NCBI RefSeq assembly: GCF_000971115.1
Contig: NZ_BBLV01000007.1
Location: 124,001-188,000 of the forward strand
DNA from: Demequina gelatinilytica
Lineage (GTDB): Bacteria > Actinomycetota > Actinomycetes > Actinomycetales > Demequinaceae
Direction of reading: 5' to 3'
Length of the DNA stretch: 64,000 nucleotides
Each line of letters starts with the position of its first letter. Positions within the stretch are counted from its first letter, which is position 1. The translations under genes and the position numbers were made by a program. A model generated the notes under the pieces. That model saw only the letters and a list, made by a program, of their open reading frames with translations. It searched no databases and was not told where the DNA came from. Shown here piece after piece: positions 8,135-15,266 of the stretch.

Positions 8135-9547
8135 ATGCACGATCTGATCCTGCGCCACGCACGCGTACGCGGCTTCGACCGGCCGGTCGACATCGCGATC
8201 GACGGCGGCGTCATCACGCGGGTGGGCGCCGTCGAACGCCGCGCGGCCGAGGAGATCGTGCTCGAAGGGCGCGCGGTGGTGCCTGGCCTGTGGGACGGGC
8301 ACGTCCACTTCTCCCAGTGGGCTCGCACCCGTGGGCGGTTGGACGTCTCGGCAGCCGCGTCCGTCGACCACGTCTCCGTGCTGGTGCGTGAGGCCGAGCC
8401 CACGGGGATGCTGGTCGGCTTCGGGTTCCGGTGGGCGACGTGGGGCGAGACGCCCACCGCGGAGGCGCTCGATCGGGCACGCGTGGCGCCCACCGTGCTC
8501 CTGAGCGGAGATCTGCACTCGTCGTGGGTCAACACCGCCGCGGCGCGTGCGCTCGGATGCGCCCCGGGCCTGCTGCGGGAGGACGAGGCGTTCGCGGTGC
8601 AGGTCGCGCTCGGTGCGCTCCCGCTGCCCGACGCCGAGGTGGCCGATGCCGTGCGCGCCGCCGGGGCGCGCGGCGTGGTCGGCATCGTCGACCTCGAGAT
8701 GGACGATGCGCTCGAGACCTGGGGGGCGCGCATCGCGCGAGGGATCGACGGCCTCCGGGTGGATGCCGGGTTCTACGCACCGCTGCTCGACGCGCGCGTC
8801 GAGGCCGGGGCTGCGAGCGGGACGGCCGTCGCGGGCACGCGAGGCCTCCTGCGCCACGGTCCGCTCAAGATCATCACGGACGGCTCTCTCAACACCCGCA
8901 CCGCCCACTGCATCGATCCCTACCCCGGAGGTGGGCACGGGACCCAGAACGTGCCGCCGGCGGAGCTGGCCGACCTCATGCGCACGGCGACGCGAGCCGG
9001 CATCGCATGCGCGATCCATGCGATCGGCGACCATGCCAACGACATCGCGCTCGGCGCCTTCGAGCAGTCCGGTGCGCGCGGCAGCATCGAGCACGCGCAG
9101 CTGCTCGCGGACGGGGACGCGGACAGGTTCGCGGGGCTCGGCGTGATCGCGAGCGTGCAACCCGAGCACGCGCTCGACGATCGCGACGTGGCGGACGTGC
9201 TCTGGGAGGGCCGCACCCACCGCGCGTTCCCGCTGCGGGCCCTGATCGATGCGGGTGCCACGCTGGCTCTCGGCTCGGACGCGCCCGTCGCGCCGCTCGA
9301 CCCGTGGATCGCGATCTCGGCGGCCGTGCACCGGACGCGCGACGGCCGCCCCGGCTGGCACCCCGAGCAGTCGATCACGCTGGACGAGGCGATCGCCGCG
9401 AGCACGCGCTCGCGCGTCGCGCCCGGGAACCCCGCCGACCTCGCCGTGCTCGATGCCGAACCTGGGACGGCCGATGCCGCCGCGCTGCGTGCGCTCCCGG
9501 TCGCCCTCACCCTGATGGGCGGACGCGTCACGCACGCAGCGCTCTAG
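8135..9547 (+). CDS. YtcJ-like metal-dependent amidohydrolase
   Basis: A 470-residue amidohydrolase-superfamily enzyme of the Amidohydro_3 type. The first metal-binding motif DGHVHFS follows the small N-terminal beta-sandwich. The barrel continues with the HAIGDHAND histidine motif, the IEHAQLL motif and the final metal-ligand aspartate in LGSDAPVAPLDP. These enzymes hydrolyse amide or N-formyl bonds of small molecules; no substrate is predictable here. The ATG at 8135 is preceded by CGAGGAGCC; an upstream in-frame ATG at 8060 lies in the probable promoter (TACAGT at 8087-8092) and was rejected. It is a single-gene unit, divergent from EI24 and convergent with osmC. Confidence 0.85.
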   Translation: MHDLILRHARVRGFDRPVDIAIDGGVITRVGAVERRAAEEIVLEGRAVVPGLWDGHVHFSQWARTRGRLDVSAAASVDHVSVLVREAEPTGMLVGFGFRWATWGETPTAEALDRARVAPTVLLSGDLHSSWVNTAAARALGCAPGLLREDEAFAVQVALGALPLPDAEVADAVRAAGARGVVGIVDLEMDDALETWGARIARGIDGLRVDAGFYAPLLDARVEAGAASGTAVAGTRGLLRHGPLKIITDGSLNTRTAHCIDPYPGGGHGTQNVPPAELADLMRTATRAGIACAIHAIGDHANDIALGAFEQSGARGSIEHAQLLADGDADRFAGLGVIASVQPEHALDDRDVADVLWEGRTHRAFPLRALIDAGATLALGSDAPVAPLDPWIAISAAVHRTRDGRPGWHPEQSITLDEAIAASTRSRVAPGNPADLAVLDAEPGTADAAALRALPVALTLMGGRVTHAAL

Positions 9548-9548
9548 G

Positions 9549-9977
9549 TCACGCGACGAGCGTGGCGCTCTCGAGAGAGATGTCCACGCCCGCGAGCGCC
9601 TTCGACACCGGGCAGTTCTCCTTGGCGTCCTCGGCGAAGCGCGAGAACTCGAGCTGGTCGATCCCGTCGACCTTCGCATGCACCGTGAGCATGCTCGACT
9701 TCACGCCCACGCCGGCCTCGAACTTGACCTCCGCGTCGACCTTGACCCAATGCGGCGGCGTGCCGTTCTGCTCGAGCGCGAACGACAACGCCATCGAGTA
9801 GCACGAGGCGTGCGCCGCGGCGAGGAGCTCCTCGGGGGTCGTCACGCCGGCCTCGCCCTCGGACCGCGCCTTCCAGTTGACGTCGAAGCTCCCGTTGCCC
9901 GACTCGAGGTGGGCCTTGCCCTGCCCCGTCGTGAGACCGCTGTACCACTCCGCCTTCGCCTTGCTCGAGACCTCCAT
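9549..9977 (-). CDS. osmC: OsmC-family peroxiredoxin
   Basis: A 142-residue thiol peroxidase for organic hydroperoxides. Both redox cysteines are present: C59 in AAHASCYSMALS (peroxidatic) and C122 in AKENCPVSKAL (resolving). The N-terminus WYSGLTTGQGK followed by TTPEELLAAAHASC matches the OsmC rather than the Ohr subgroup. Length is normal for the family. The ATG at 9977 has GGAGGAGCC in front. The upstream region holds a perfect inverted repeat (10027-10043) just downstream of a TAACGT -10 candidate, so a repressor is likely, though which one is not known. The gene stops within a few bases of the convergent amidohydrolase gene. Confidence 0.92.
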   Translation of the reverse strand: MEVSSKAKAEWYSGLTTGQGKAHLESGNGSFDVNWKARSEGEAGVTTPEELLAAAHASCYSMALSFALEQNGTPPHWVKVDAEVKFEAGVGVKSSMLTVHAKVDGIDQLEFSRFAEDAKENCPVSKALAGVDISLESATLVA

Positions 9978-10026
9978 GGCTCCTCCTTCGCTCGCAGTGC
10001 CGGCGACGTGGTTCCCCGCCGATCCC

Positions 10027-10043
10027 AGGTGGGAGTCCCACCT
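10027..10043. promoter_or_regulatory. perfect inverted repeat upstream of osmC, candidate operator
   Basis: AGGTGGGA-G-TCCCACCT has perfect 8-bp arms around one base. It begins 50 bp upstream of the osmC start and about 10 bp downstream of a TAACGT -10 candidate on the minus strand (10054-10059), a place where a bound protein would block transcription. No regulator gene with an obvious link lies nearby. Confidence 0.5.
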
Positions 10044-10124
10044 CCAAGGTCCACGTTACGGCCCTGTAAAACCTTCCCGCACGCCCTTGCGCGTGCAGAC
10101 GCCGGGTGGGACCGTCGGCACCAG

Positions 10125-10140
10125 TTGGACGAACGTCCAA
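10125..10140. promoter_or_regulatory. TetR-type operator palindrome
   Basis: TTGGACGAACGTCCAA has perfect 7-bp arms with a two-base centre. It lies 25 bp upstream of the first gene of a five-gene unit that encodes a TetR regulator as its second gene, so autoregulation of the whole unit is likely. Confidence 0.75.
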
Positions 10141-10165
10141 GTAGGTGAGCGAGCGAGGAGCGGTG

Positions 10166-10954
10166 ATGCGCACTCCCCCGTCATGCGTGGTGGTCACCGG
10201 GGCCAGCTCGGGCTTCGGTGCCGAGTTCGCGCGCAGGTTCGCGGCCGAGGGCTCCGATGTGGTGCTCGTGGCGCGCCGCCTGGATCGGCTCGAGAGCCTT
10301 GCCGCCGAGATCGAGAGCGCTCATGACGTGCGCGCGACGCCGATCGCCGCCGACCTCTCCCTGCCCGGTGCCGCTGCTGCTCTTGTCGACGAGGTCGTGG
10401 CCCAGGACCTCCACGTCGACGGGCTCGTCGCGAACGCCGGCCTCGGGATCGAGGGGCCGTTCGTCGATGCCGATCCCGACCGCATCCATCAGCTTCTGGC
10501 CGTGAACGTGGTCGCGGTCACGGAGCTCACCCGCCTGCTGCTGCCGCGCCTCATGGGGTCGCGCGCGGGGGTGCTGGTCACGGTGACCAGCACCGCCGCG
10601 TACCAGGCGATCCCCACCATGGCGCTGTACGCGGCCTCCAAGGCCTACGTCCGTTCGCTCACGGAGGCGCTGTGGCATGAGACACGGGGAACGCGTCTGC
10701 GTGTGCTTGCAGTCGCGCCCGGCCCCTCGGAGACGGAGTTCTTCACCGCGGCAGGCTCGGATCGCTTCAAGGTGGGCCAGGTCGTGGGGATCGCCGATGT
10801 GGTCGAGGCGGCGCTCAGCGAGCTCGACCGGGGCGCCCCACGCCCATCGCGCATCGTCGGCTGGCGCAACGCGGTCCAGTCCCATGCGGCCCGGGTCGCG
10901 CCGGCGCGGCTGTCGCTCGCCGTCGCGGCCAAGGCGACAGGCGGCGCACGTTGA
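10166..10954 (+). CDS. short-chain dehydrogenase/reductase (first gene of TetR-controlled unit)
   Basis: A 262-residue classical SDR. The NAD(P)-binding motif TGASSGFG is at residues 11-18, NAG at 90-92, and the catalytic Ser142, Tyr155 and Lys159 are all present (YAASK). R37-R38 after the second strand (VLVARR) favour NADPH. Substrate specificity cannot be read. The ATG at 10166 follows GAGGAG; an upstream in-frame GTG at 10145 is possible but lacks a ribosome site. The gene begins the block SDR-TetR-SCP2-like-aminotransferase-MFS, in which every junction is an overlap or a gap of at most 5 nt. This predicts one mRNA and a shared pathway, perhaps converting an alcohol to a ketone or aldehyde ahead of the aminotransferase. 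Confidence 0.85.
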   Translation: MRTPPSCVVVTGASSGFGAEFARRFAAEGSDVVLVARRLDRLESLAAEIESAHDVRATPIAADLSLPGAAAALVDEVVAQDLHVDGLVANAGLGIEGPFVDADPDRIHQLLAVNVVAVTELTRLLLPRLMGSRAGVLVTVTSTAAYQAIPTMALYAASKAYVRSLTEALWHETRGTRLRVLAVAPGPSETEFFTAAGSDRFKVGQVVGIADVVEAALSELDRGAPRPSRIVGWRNAVQSHAARVAPARLSLAVAAKATGGAR

Positions 10955-10959
10955 CCCGG

Positions 10960-11556
10960 ATGACCCGCGAGGAGCGGCGCGAGGCCCTGGTGGCGGCCGC
11001 TCTGGTGGTGGTCGAGCGTGAGGGGCTCGGGGGCGCCTCGGCGCGGGCGATCGTCGCCGAGGCGGGCATGCCTCTCGGCGCGCTGCACTACGCCTTCGCC
11101 TCGCTGGACCACCTGCTCGCGGCGACCCTCGATGCCGTCACCGACCAGGAGCGCCTCGCGGCGGAGGCGCCCATCAGCGCGGGGGTCGACGCCGGGCTCG
11201 AGGCGACGCTCGCGGCAGGCCTCGACGCCTACGTCTCGCTCCTCGTGGCGCGACCGGCACGCGAGCTCGCGTATCTCGAGCTCATGCTCCACGCCTCGCG
11301 CGACAGGCTCGACCTCCCACCCGCGCCCGGCCGCTACGAGCGTTCGTACGGCCTGGTCGCCGCACTCCTCGAGGAGGCTGCCGCGGCCACGGGCTGCACA
11401 TGGACCACCCCGCCGCCCGTTCTCGCACGTCACACCGTCGCGATGCTCGACGGCATCACCACCACCTGGCTCGCCGACCACGACGACCAGGCCGCACATG
11501 CCAGCGCGCGCTTCCTCGCCGCGTCGCTCGCCGCTCGATCCCTCAAGGAGGACTGA
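10960..11556 (+). CDS. TetR-family repressor of the SDR-aminotransferase unit
   Basis: A 198-residue TetR protein. The N-terminal helix-turn-helix is typical: EALVAAALVVVEREGLGGAS, then VAEAGMPLGALHYAFASLDHLLAA. The C-terminal ligand-binding helices are rich in alanine and leucine, consistent with a hydrophobic effector. The start could also be TTG at 10951, overlapping the stop of the SDR gene; ATG 10960 is preferred on codon grounds. Its stop overlaps the next start (TGATG at 11554-11558), which couples translation. The perfect palindrome upstream of the unit is a plausible binding site, so it probably represses its own operon until a substrate of the pathway appears. Confidence 0.85.
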   Translation: MTREERREALVAAALVVVEREGLGGASARAIVAEAGMPLGALHYAFASLDHLLAATLDAVTDQERLAAEAPISAGVDAGLEATLAAGLDAYVSLLVARPARELAYLELMLHASRDRLDLPPAPGRYERSYGLVAALLEEAAAATGCTWTTPPPVLARHTVAMLDGITTTWLADHDDQAAHASARFLAASLAARSLKED

Positions 11557-12332
11557 TGCTCACCGACACCGATCCCGGGGTGCTCGCCCGGGTCAACATG
11601 CATGCGGTCCTCGGGGCCCTCCCAGTGCTCGCCGAGCGCGCGCCCGAGGCCCCGCCGCTGCTCGCACGCATCGACAGGCCGACCGTGCTGCGCCTGCGCG
11701 TCCCGGGCCTGCCCGGCCACGCGCTGCGCTTCGACACGGACGGGATCGAGGCGGGCGAACGAGGAGGCGAGCGCGTGGTGACGCTGATGCTTCGCTCCCC
11801 GGCCCATCTCAACGCGATGGTCGAAGGCGACGCCCAGCCGATCCCCGTCGCAGGTCCCGCCGGCCTGCGCTTCCTCACGCAGGTCTTCGCGCCGCTCGCC
11901 GACCTGCTGGGGCGCTACCTCAAGCCCTCCGACGCCGACCTCGAGGACGCCGCCTTCCGGGGCGTCAGCGCGCTCCTCACGCTCCACGTCGCGATCGCGG
12001 CGGTCGCGCAGGTCGCGAACGCCGACCGCGCGGGCCGGTTCTCCGCCTCGCACATCCCCGACGGGCAGATCGGGGTCGAGGTGGGCGACGGGATCGACCT
12101 GCGCCTCGACGCACGGGACTCCGTGCTCACGTTCGACGCGAGCCCCGCATCGTCCCCCGCCAGGGCCGTCCTGGCCTTCCGCGACCTCGACGTCGCCGGC
12201 GACGTGCTCGCCGGCCGCACCAGCGCGCTGTCCTGCATCGGCGACGGCTCGATGGCGATGCGCGGCTTCATCCCCATGATCGACAACGTCAGCCGGATCC
12301 TCGACCGCGTCGGCTGCTACCTCGGAGGCTGA
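11556..12332 (+). CDS. tandem SCP2-like (sterol-carrier-type) lipid-binding protein, putative
   Basis: A 258-residue soluble protein without a signal peptide. Two halves resemble each other and the sterol carrier protein 2 fold. Residues about 60-130 and 185-258 each have an LRxD strand, then an RSPAHLNAMVEGD or RDLDVAGDVLAGR segment, a small-residue loop, and a helix ending LLGRYLKP or ILDRVGCYLGG. SCP2 domains bind lipids, CoA thioesters or other hydrophobic ligands. The strong ribosome site AAGGAGG at 11544 lies inside the end of the TetR gene. Its place between regulator and aminotransferase suggests it binds or presents the hydrophobic substrate. The assignment rests on pattern recognition of a weak family and should be treated as probable only. 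Confidence 0.55.
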   Translation: MLTDTDPGVLARVNMHAVLGALPVLAERAPEAPPLLARIDRPTVLRLRVPGLPGHALRFDTDGIEAGERGGERVVTLMLRSPAHLNAMVEGDAQPIPVAGPAGLRFLTQVFAPLADLLGRYLKPSDADLEDAAFRGVSALLTLHVAIAAVAQVANADRAGRFSASHIPDGQIGVEVGDGIDLRLDARDSVLTFDASPASSPARAVLAFRDLDVAGDVLAGRTSALSCIGDGSMAMRGFIPMIDNVSRILDRVGCYLGG

Positions 12333-12335
12333 CCC

Positions 12336-13592
12336 ATGACCACCACCGCCACCACGCCGTTCATCTACGCGAAGAGCCTCGAGGCCTTCGATCGCGCACG
12401 CCGCGTGATCCCCGCCGGCATCCCCGGTCATCAGGGCCCCACCGAGGGCTGCTACATCCCGCGCGACGCCTTCCCGCTGTTCAGCTCGCACGCGGAGGGC
12501 ACCCGCTTCTGGGACCTCGACGGCAACGAGTACCTCGACTACATGTGCGGCTACGGCCCCAACGTGCTGGGCTACGGCGACCCCGTGGTCGACGAGGCGG
12601 CGCGTCGCCAGGCCGCGCTCGAGGACGTGGTCACCATCCCCTCATCGGTCATGGTCGACCTTGCCGAGCTGCTGGTCGACACCGTCGCGAGCGCCGACTG
12701 GGCGTTCTTCGCGAAGAACGGAGGCGACACCACCACCCTGGCGGTGATGACCGCGCGCGCGGCCACGATGCGCAAGAAGGTCGTGTTCGTGAAGGGGTAC
12801 TACCACGGCGTCGCACCGTGGACGCAGAAGCTCGACTACCCGGGCGTCCTCGAGGAGGACGTCGCGCACAACCTGTACGTGCCGTGGAACGACCTGGATG
12901 CGCTCGACGCGATGCTCCGCGAGCACCGCGGCGAGGTCGCGGCGTTCATCTCGACGCCGTACATGCACGGGAACTTCGTCGACAACGTGCTCCCGGCACC
13001 CGGCTACTGGGAAGGGGTGCGACGCCTGTGCGACGAGCACGGGGTGGTCCTCATCATGGACGATGTGCGCGCCGGGTGGCGGCTCGACCTCGCCGGCTCG
13101 GACCATCACTACGGCATCGAGGCCGACCTCGTGTGCTTCTGCAAGGCGATCGGCAACGGGTACAACCTCGCCGCGCTCACCGGGCGCGAGAGCCTGCGGG
13201 AGACCGTCGCATCGCTCACCTACACGGGTTCCTACTGGATGAGCGCGGTGCCGTTCGCGGCCTCGATCGCGACCATCTCGAGGCTCAAGGAGCTCGATGC
13301 GCCCGCCATGTTCCGGTCCCTGGGCACCGAGCTCACCAGCGGCCTGGTCGAGGCGGCCGCCGGCCACGGGCTCACGCTCGTGACCTCCGGCGAGCCCGCG
13401 CTCTTCTACCTCAGGATCGCGGACGACGACTCGCTCATGCTGCACCAGCGGTGGATCGCCGAATGCGTCCGGCGGGGCGTGTGGTTCACCTCCCACCACA
13501 ACCACTTCCTCAACGCCGCGCTCACGCGCTCGGACGTCCGCCGCACCCTCGAGATCGCCGACGAGGCGTTCGGGATCGTCGCGGCGGGCTAG
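12336..13592 (+). CDS. class III PLP-dependent aminotransferase (glutamate-1-semialdehyde aminomutase-like)
   Basis: A 418-residue fold-type I PLP enzyme. The PLP lysine is K270 (FCKAIGNGYN) and the pyridine-nitrogen aspartate is D242 in IMDDVRAGWR, where most relatives read DEV. The start region (ARRVIPAGIPGHQGP) and FWDLDGNEYLDYMCGYGPNVLGY match the aminomutase-like subgroup. The phosphate-binding segment reads FAKNGGDTTTLA. It is not HemL: it lacks heme-gene neighbours, and it has lipid-handling and export partners instead. It probably transaminates an aldehyde or keto acid made by the upstream dehydrogenase, or a hydrophobic amino compound. GGAGG precedes the ATG by 9 nt, and only 3 nt separate it from the previous stop. 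Confidence 0.85.
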   Translation: MTTTATTPFIYAKSLEAFDRARRVIPAGIPGHQGPTEGCYIPRDAFPLFSSHAEGTRFWDLDGNEYLDYMCGYGPNVLGYGDPVVDEAARRQAALEDVVTIPSSVMVDLAELLVDTVASADWAFFAKNGGDTTTLAVMTARAATMRKKVVFVKGYYHGVAPWTQKLDYPGVLEEDVAHNLYVPWNDLDALDAMLREHRGEVAAFISTPYMHGNFVDNVLPAPGYWEGVRRLCDEHGVVLIMDDVRAGWRLDLAGSDHHYGIEADLVCFCKAIGNGYNLAALTGRESLRETVASLTYTGSYWMSAVPFAASIATISRLKELDAPAMFRSLGTELTSGLVEAAAGHGLTLVTSGEPALFYLRIADDDSLMLHQRWIAECVRRGVWFTSHHNHFLNAALTRSDVRRTLEIADEAFGIVAAG

Positions 13593-13596
13593 CGTC

Positions 13597-14790
13597 ATGG
13601 CCGACCTTGTCCCCACCCCCGTCGCGCTGCGCACCGAGCGGCTCGGCGTCGGCGCGGTCTACGCCGCGCACGGCCTCAGCTACGCGACCATCGTGACGGC
13701 GCTGCCCCAGTTCAGGGATCGGTACGGCCTCTCGGAGGACACGGTCTCGCTCGTCACGCTCACCGTGGTGATCGGGGCGGCGCTCGGCTCCGTCCTCGCG
13801 GACCGCGTGGCCGTGAGGCTCGGCTCCCGCGCGGGAGTGGTGCTCGGGCTGACGCTCCAGGGCCTCGGGCTGCTCACCGTCGCCCTGCAGGTGCCGTTCG
13901 CGGCCTTCTGGGTCGCGATGGCGCTCTACGGCGTGGGGCTCGGATGCATCGACGCCTCGGCCGCGATGCAGGGATCCCTGGTCCAGCGGCGCCTGGGCAC
14001 CTCGGTGATGGCGTCCTTCTTCGCGGCCAACACCGCCGCCGCGGTCGTCGGGGCGCTCGCGATGTCCGCCAGCGCCGCGACGCCGGTCGGCGCCTCTCTC
14101 GCGCTCGGGCTCGCGGGACTCGTCGCCGGCGGTGTGGCTCTCGTGGCTCCGCGGCTGCTCGACCCCGCGCGCGAGCGCGCGGTCGCGCCCGGCGTCAGAC
14201 GCCCGCCGCTGCCCAGGCACGGCGTCGCGGTGGTGGGCTTCGTGGTGTTCGCGGCCTTCACGGCGGACTCCACCGTCGCCACGTGGTCGTCGTCGCACCT
14301 CGCCGACGGTCTCCACGCCTCGGCCACGGTGGTGCCCCTCGGGTACGCGGTCTACGCCGGAGCCACCCTGGTGACCCGGCTCCTCGCGGACCGCGTGGTG
14401 CGCCGGTACGGGCGCGGCCACCTCGCGGTCGCCACGGTCGCGATCGCCGCGGCCGGGCTCGTGCTCGCGGGGCTCGTCCCCACGGTGTGGTCCACGCTGC
14501 TCGGGTTCGGGCTCGCGGGGCTCGGCGTGGGCGCGCTCGTCCCTCTCGCCTTCTCGGCCGCGGGCGACCTCGACCATGGCCGCTCGGACGAGGTGATCGC
14601 CCGCGTCAACCTCTTCAACTACCCCGGCGCCGTCATCGGCGCCGTGGTGCCCGGGCTCATCGCCACGGGGAACGGGCACGGCGCGTCGTTCCTCCTCGCG
14701 GCCGTCCTGCTGCTCCCCGCGCTCGGTGCGGTGCGGATGTTCCGCACGCACGACGAGGCGCGGGTAGGCGCCCGCGCGGTCAGCGGGTGA
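13597..14790 (+). CDS. MFS transporter (last gene of the TetR-controlled unit)
   Basis: A 397-residue permease with 12 predicted membrane helices in two halves of six, joined by a loop rich in arginine and proline near residue 195-210. The loop 2-3 motif is ADRVAVRLGSRAG and its counterpart in the second half is ADRVVRRYGRGH, the usual MFS signature. It starts 4 nt after the aminotransferase stop, so it belongs to the same mRNA. It could export the product or a toxic intermediate, or import the substrate; position last in a TetR-controlled unit mildly favours efflux. Its 3' end overlaps the convergent membrane-protein gene by 11 bp. Confidence 0.85.
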   Translation: MADLVPTPVALRTERLGVGAVYAAHGLSYATIVTALPQFRDRYGLSEDTVSLVTLTVVIGAALGSVLADRVAVRLGSRAGVVLGLTLQGLGLLTVALQVPFAAFWVAMALYGVGLGCIDASAAMQGSLVQRRLGTSVMASFFAANTAAAVVGALAMSASAATPVGASLALGLAGLVAGGVALVAPRLLDPARERAVAPGVRRPPLPRHGVAVVGFVVFAAFTADSTVATWSSSHLADGLHASATVVPLGYAVYAGATLVTRLLADRVVRRYGRGHLAVATVAIAAAGLVLAGLVPTVWSTLLGFGLAGLGVGALVPLAFSAAGDLDHGRSDEVIARVNLFNYPGAVIGAVVPGLIATGNGHGASFLLAAVLLLPALGAVRMFRTHDEARVGARAVSG

Positions 14791-15241
14791 CCGGCAGGGA
14801 GCACGCGCGCTCGCGACGCACCCGCGCGACGAGGGCCCACGCCAGCAGGGCGATCGCACCGGCCGCCAGGTAGGGCTGGATCGGCTCGAAGAACTCGATC
14901 GCGCCGGTGTACCCGAGCGCGACGAGCACCAGCTTGTTGCAGACGGGGCACCCGACGGCGAAGAACGTGACGAAGGCGCCCGCCGCGCCGATCCGGCCCT
15001 CGCGCTCCACGCGTGCCGCCTCGGGGGTGGCCACGTACGTGGCCGTCACCAGGCCGGAGAGGACCGCGGTGGCCGCGAGCGCCCAGTACGACCAGGCCGT
15101 CGGCGGGATCTCCCGTCCGAACACGGGATTGTCGATGAGGTCCGTCGGCAGGGCGATCGCCAGGTAGGTGGCCGCGGCCGTCCCGAGGGCGACGAGCCAG
15201 CGTCGCGCGGGCCATGCGGCGATCAGCGTCAGGGCTTCCAT
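14780..15241 (-). CDS. small membrane protein with Cys-x2-Cys, under a CsoR/CstR-type operator
   Basis: A 153-residue protein with four predicted membrane helices. The charged cytosolic stretch EAARVEREGRIG precedes the third helix, which carries GCPVCNKLVLVALG (C98, C101). A CPxC pair in a membrane helix can bind copper or exchange thiols. I do not recognise a named family. The ATG at 15241 was chosen because the upstream in-frame ATG at 15259 lies inside the operator palindrome; a TATTGT -10 box 6 nt before 15241 suggests a leaderless mRNA. The operator type predicts induction by copper or by sulfide/persulfide through a CsoR-family repressor encoded elsewhere. Confidence 0.7.
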   Translation of the reverse strand: MEALTLIAAWPARRWLVALGTAAATYLAIALPTDLIDNPVFGREIPPTAWSYWALAATAVLSGLVTATYVATPEAARVEREGRIGAAGAFVTFFAVGCPVCNKLVLVALGYTGAIEFFEPIQPYLAAGAIALLAWALVARVRRERACSLPVTR

Positions 15242-15247
15242 GCGGGA

Positions 15248-15253
15248 ACAATA
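15248..15253 (-). promoter_or_regulatory. -10 box overlapping the CsoR-type operator
   Basis: On the minus strand TATTGT lies 6 nt from ATG 15241. Its first three bases are the end of the palindrome at 15251-15266, so repressor binding would block polymerase directly. Confidence 0.55.
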
Positions 15254-15266
15254 CCCCATGGGGTAT
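15251..15266. promoter_or_regulatory. CsoR/CstR-type operator, perfect palindrome
   Basis: ATACCCCATGGGGTAT is a perfect 16-bp palindrome matching the ATACCCC...GGGGTAT form bound by copper-sensing CsoR and persulfide-sensing CstR repressors. It overlaps the stop codon of the upstream HAD gene and the promoter of the membrane-protein gene. Confidence 0.7.

Noticed and set aside
12336-13592. HemL (glutamate-1-semialdehyde 2,1-aminomutase) for the class III aminotransferase
   Set aside because: The DEV motif is DDV, no heme gene is nearby, and the partners are a lipid-binding protein and a transporter.
15257-15259. ATG at 15259 as start of the CPxC membrane protein
   Set aside because: It lies in the centre of the operator palindrome and upstream of the likely -10 box; ATG 15241 fits better.
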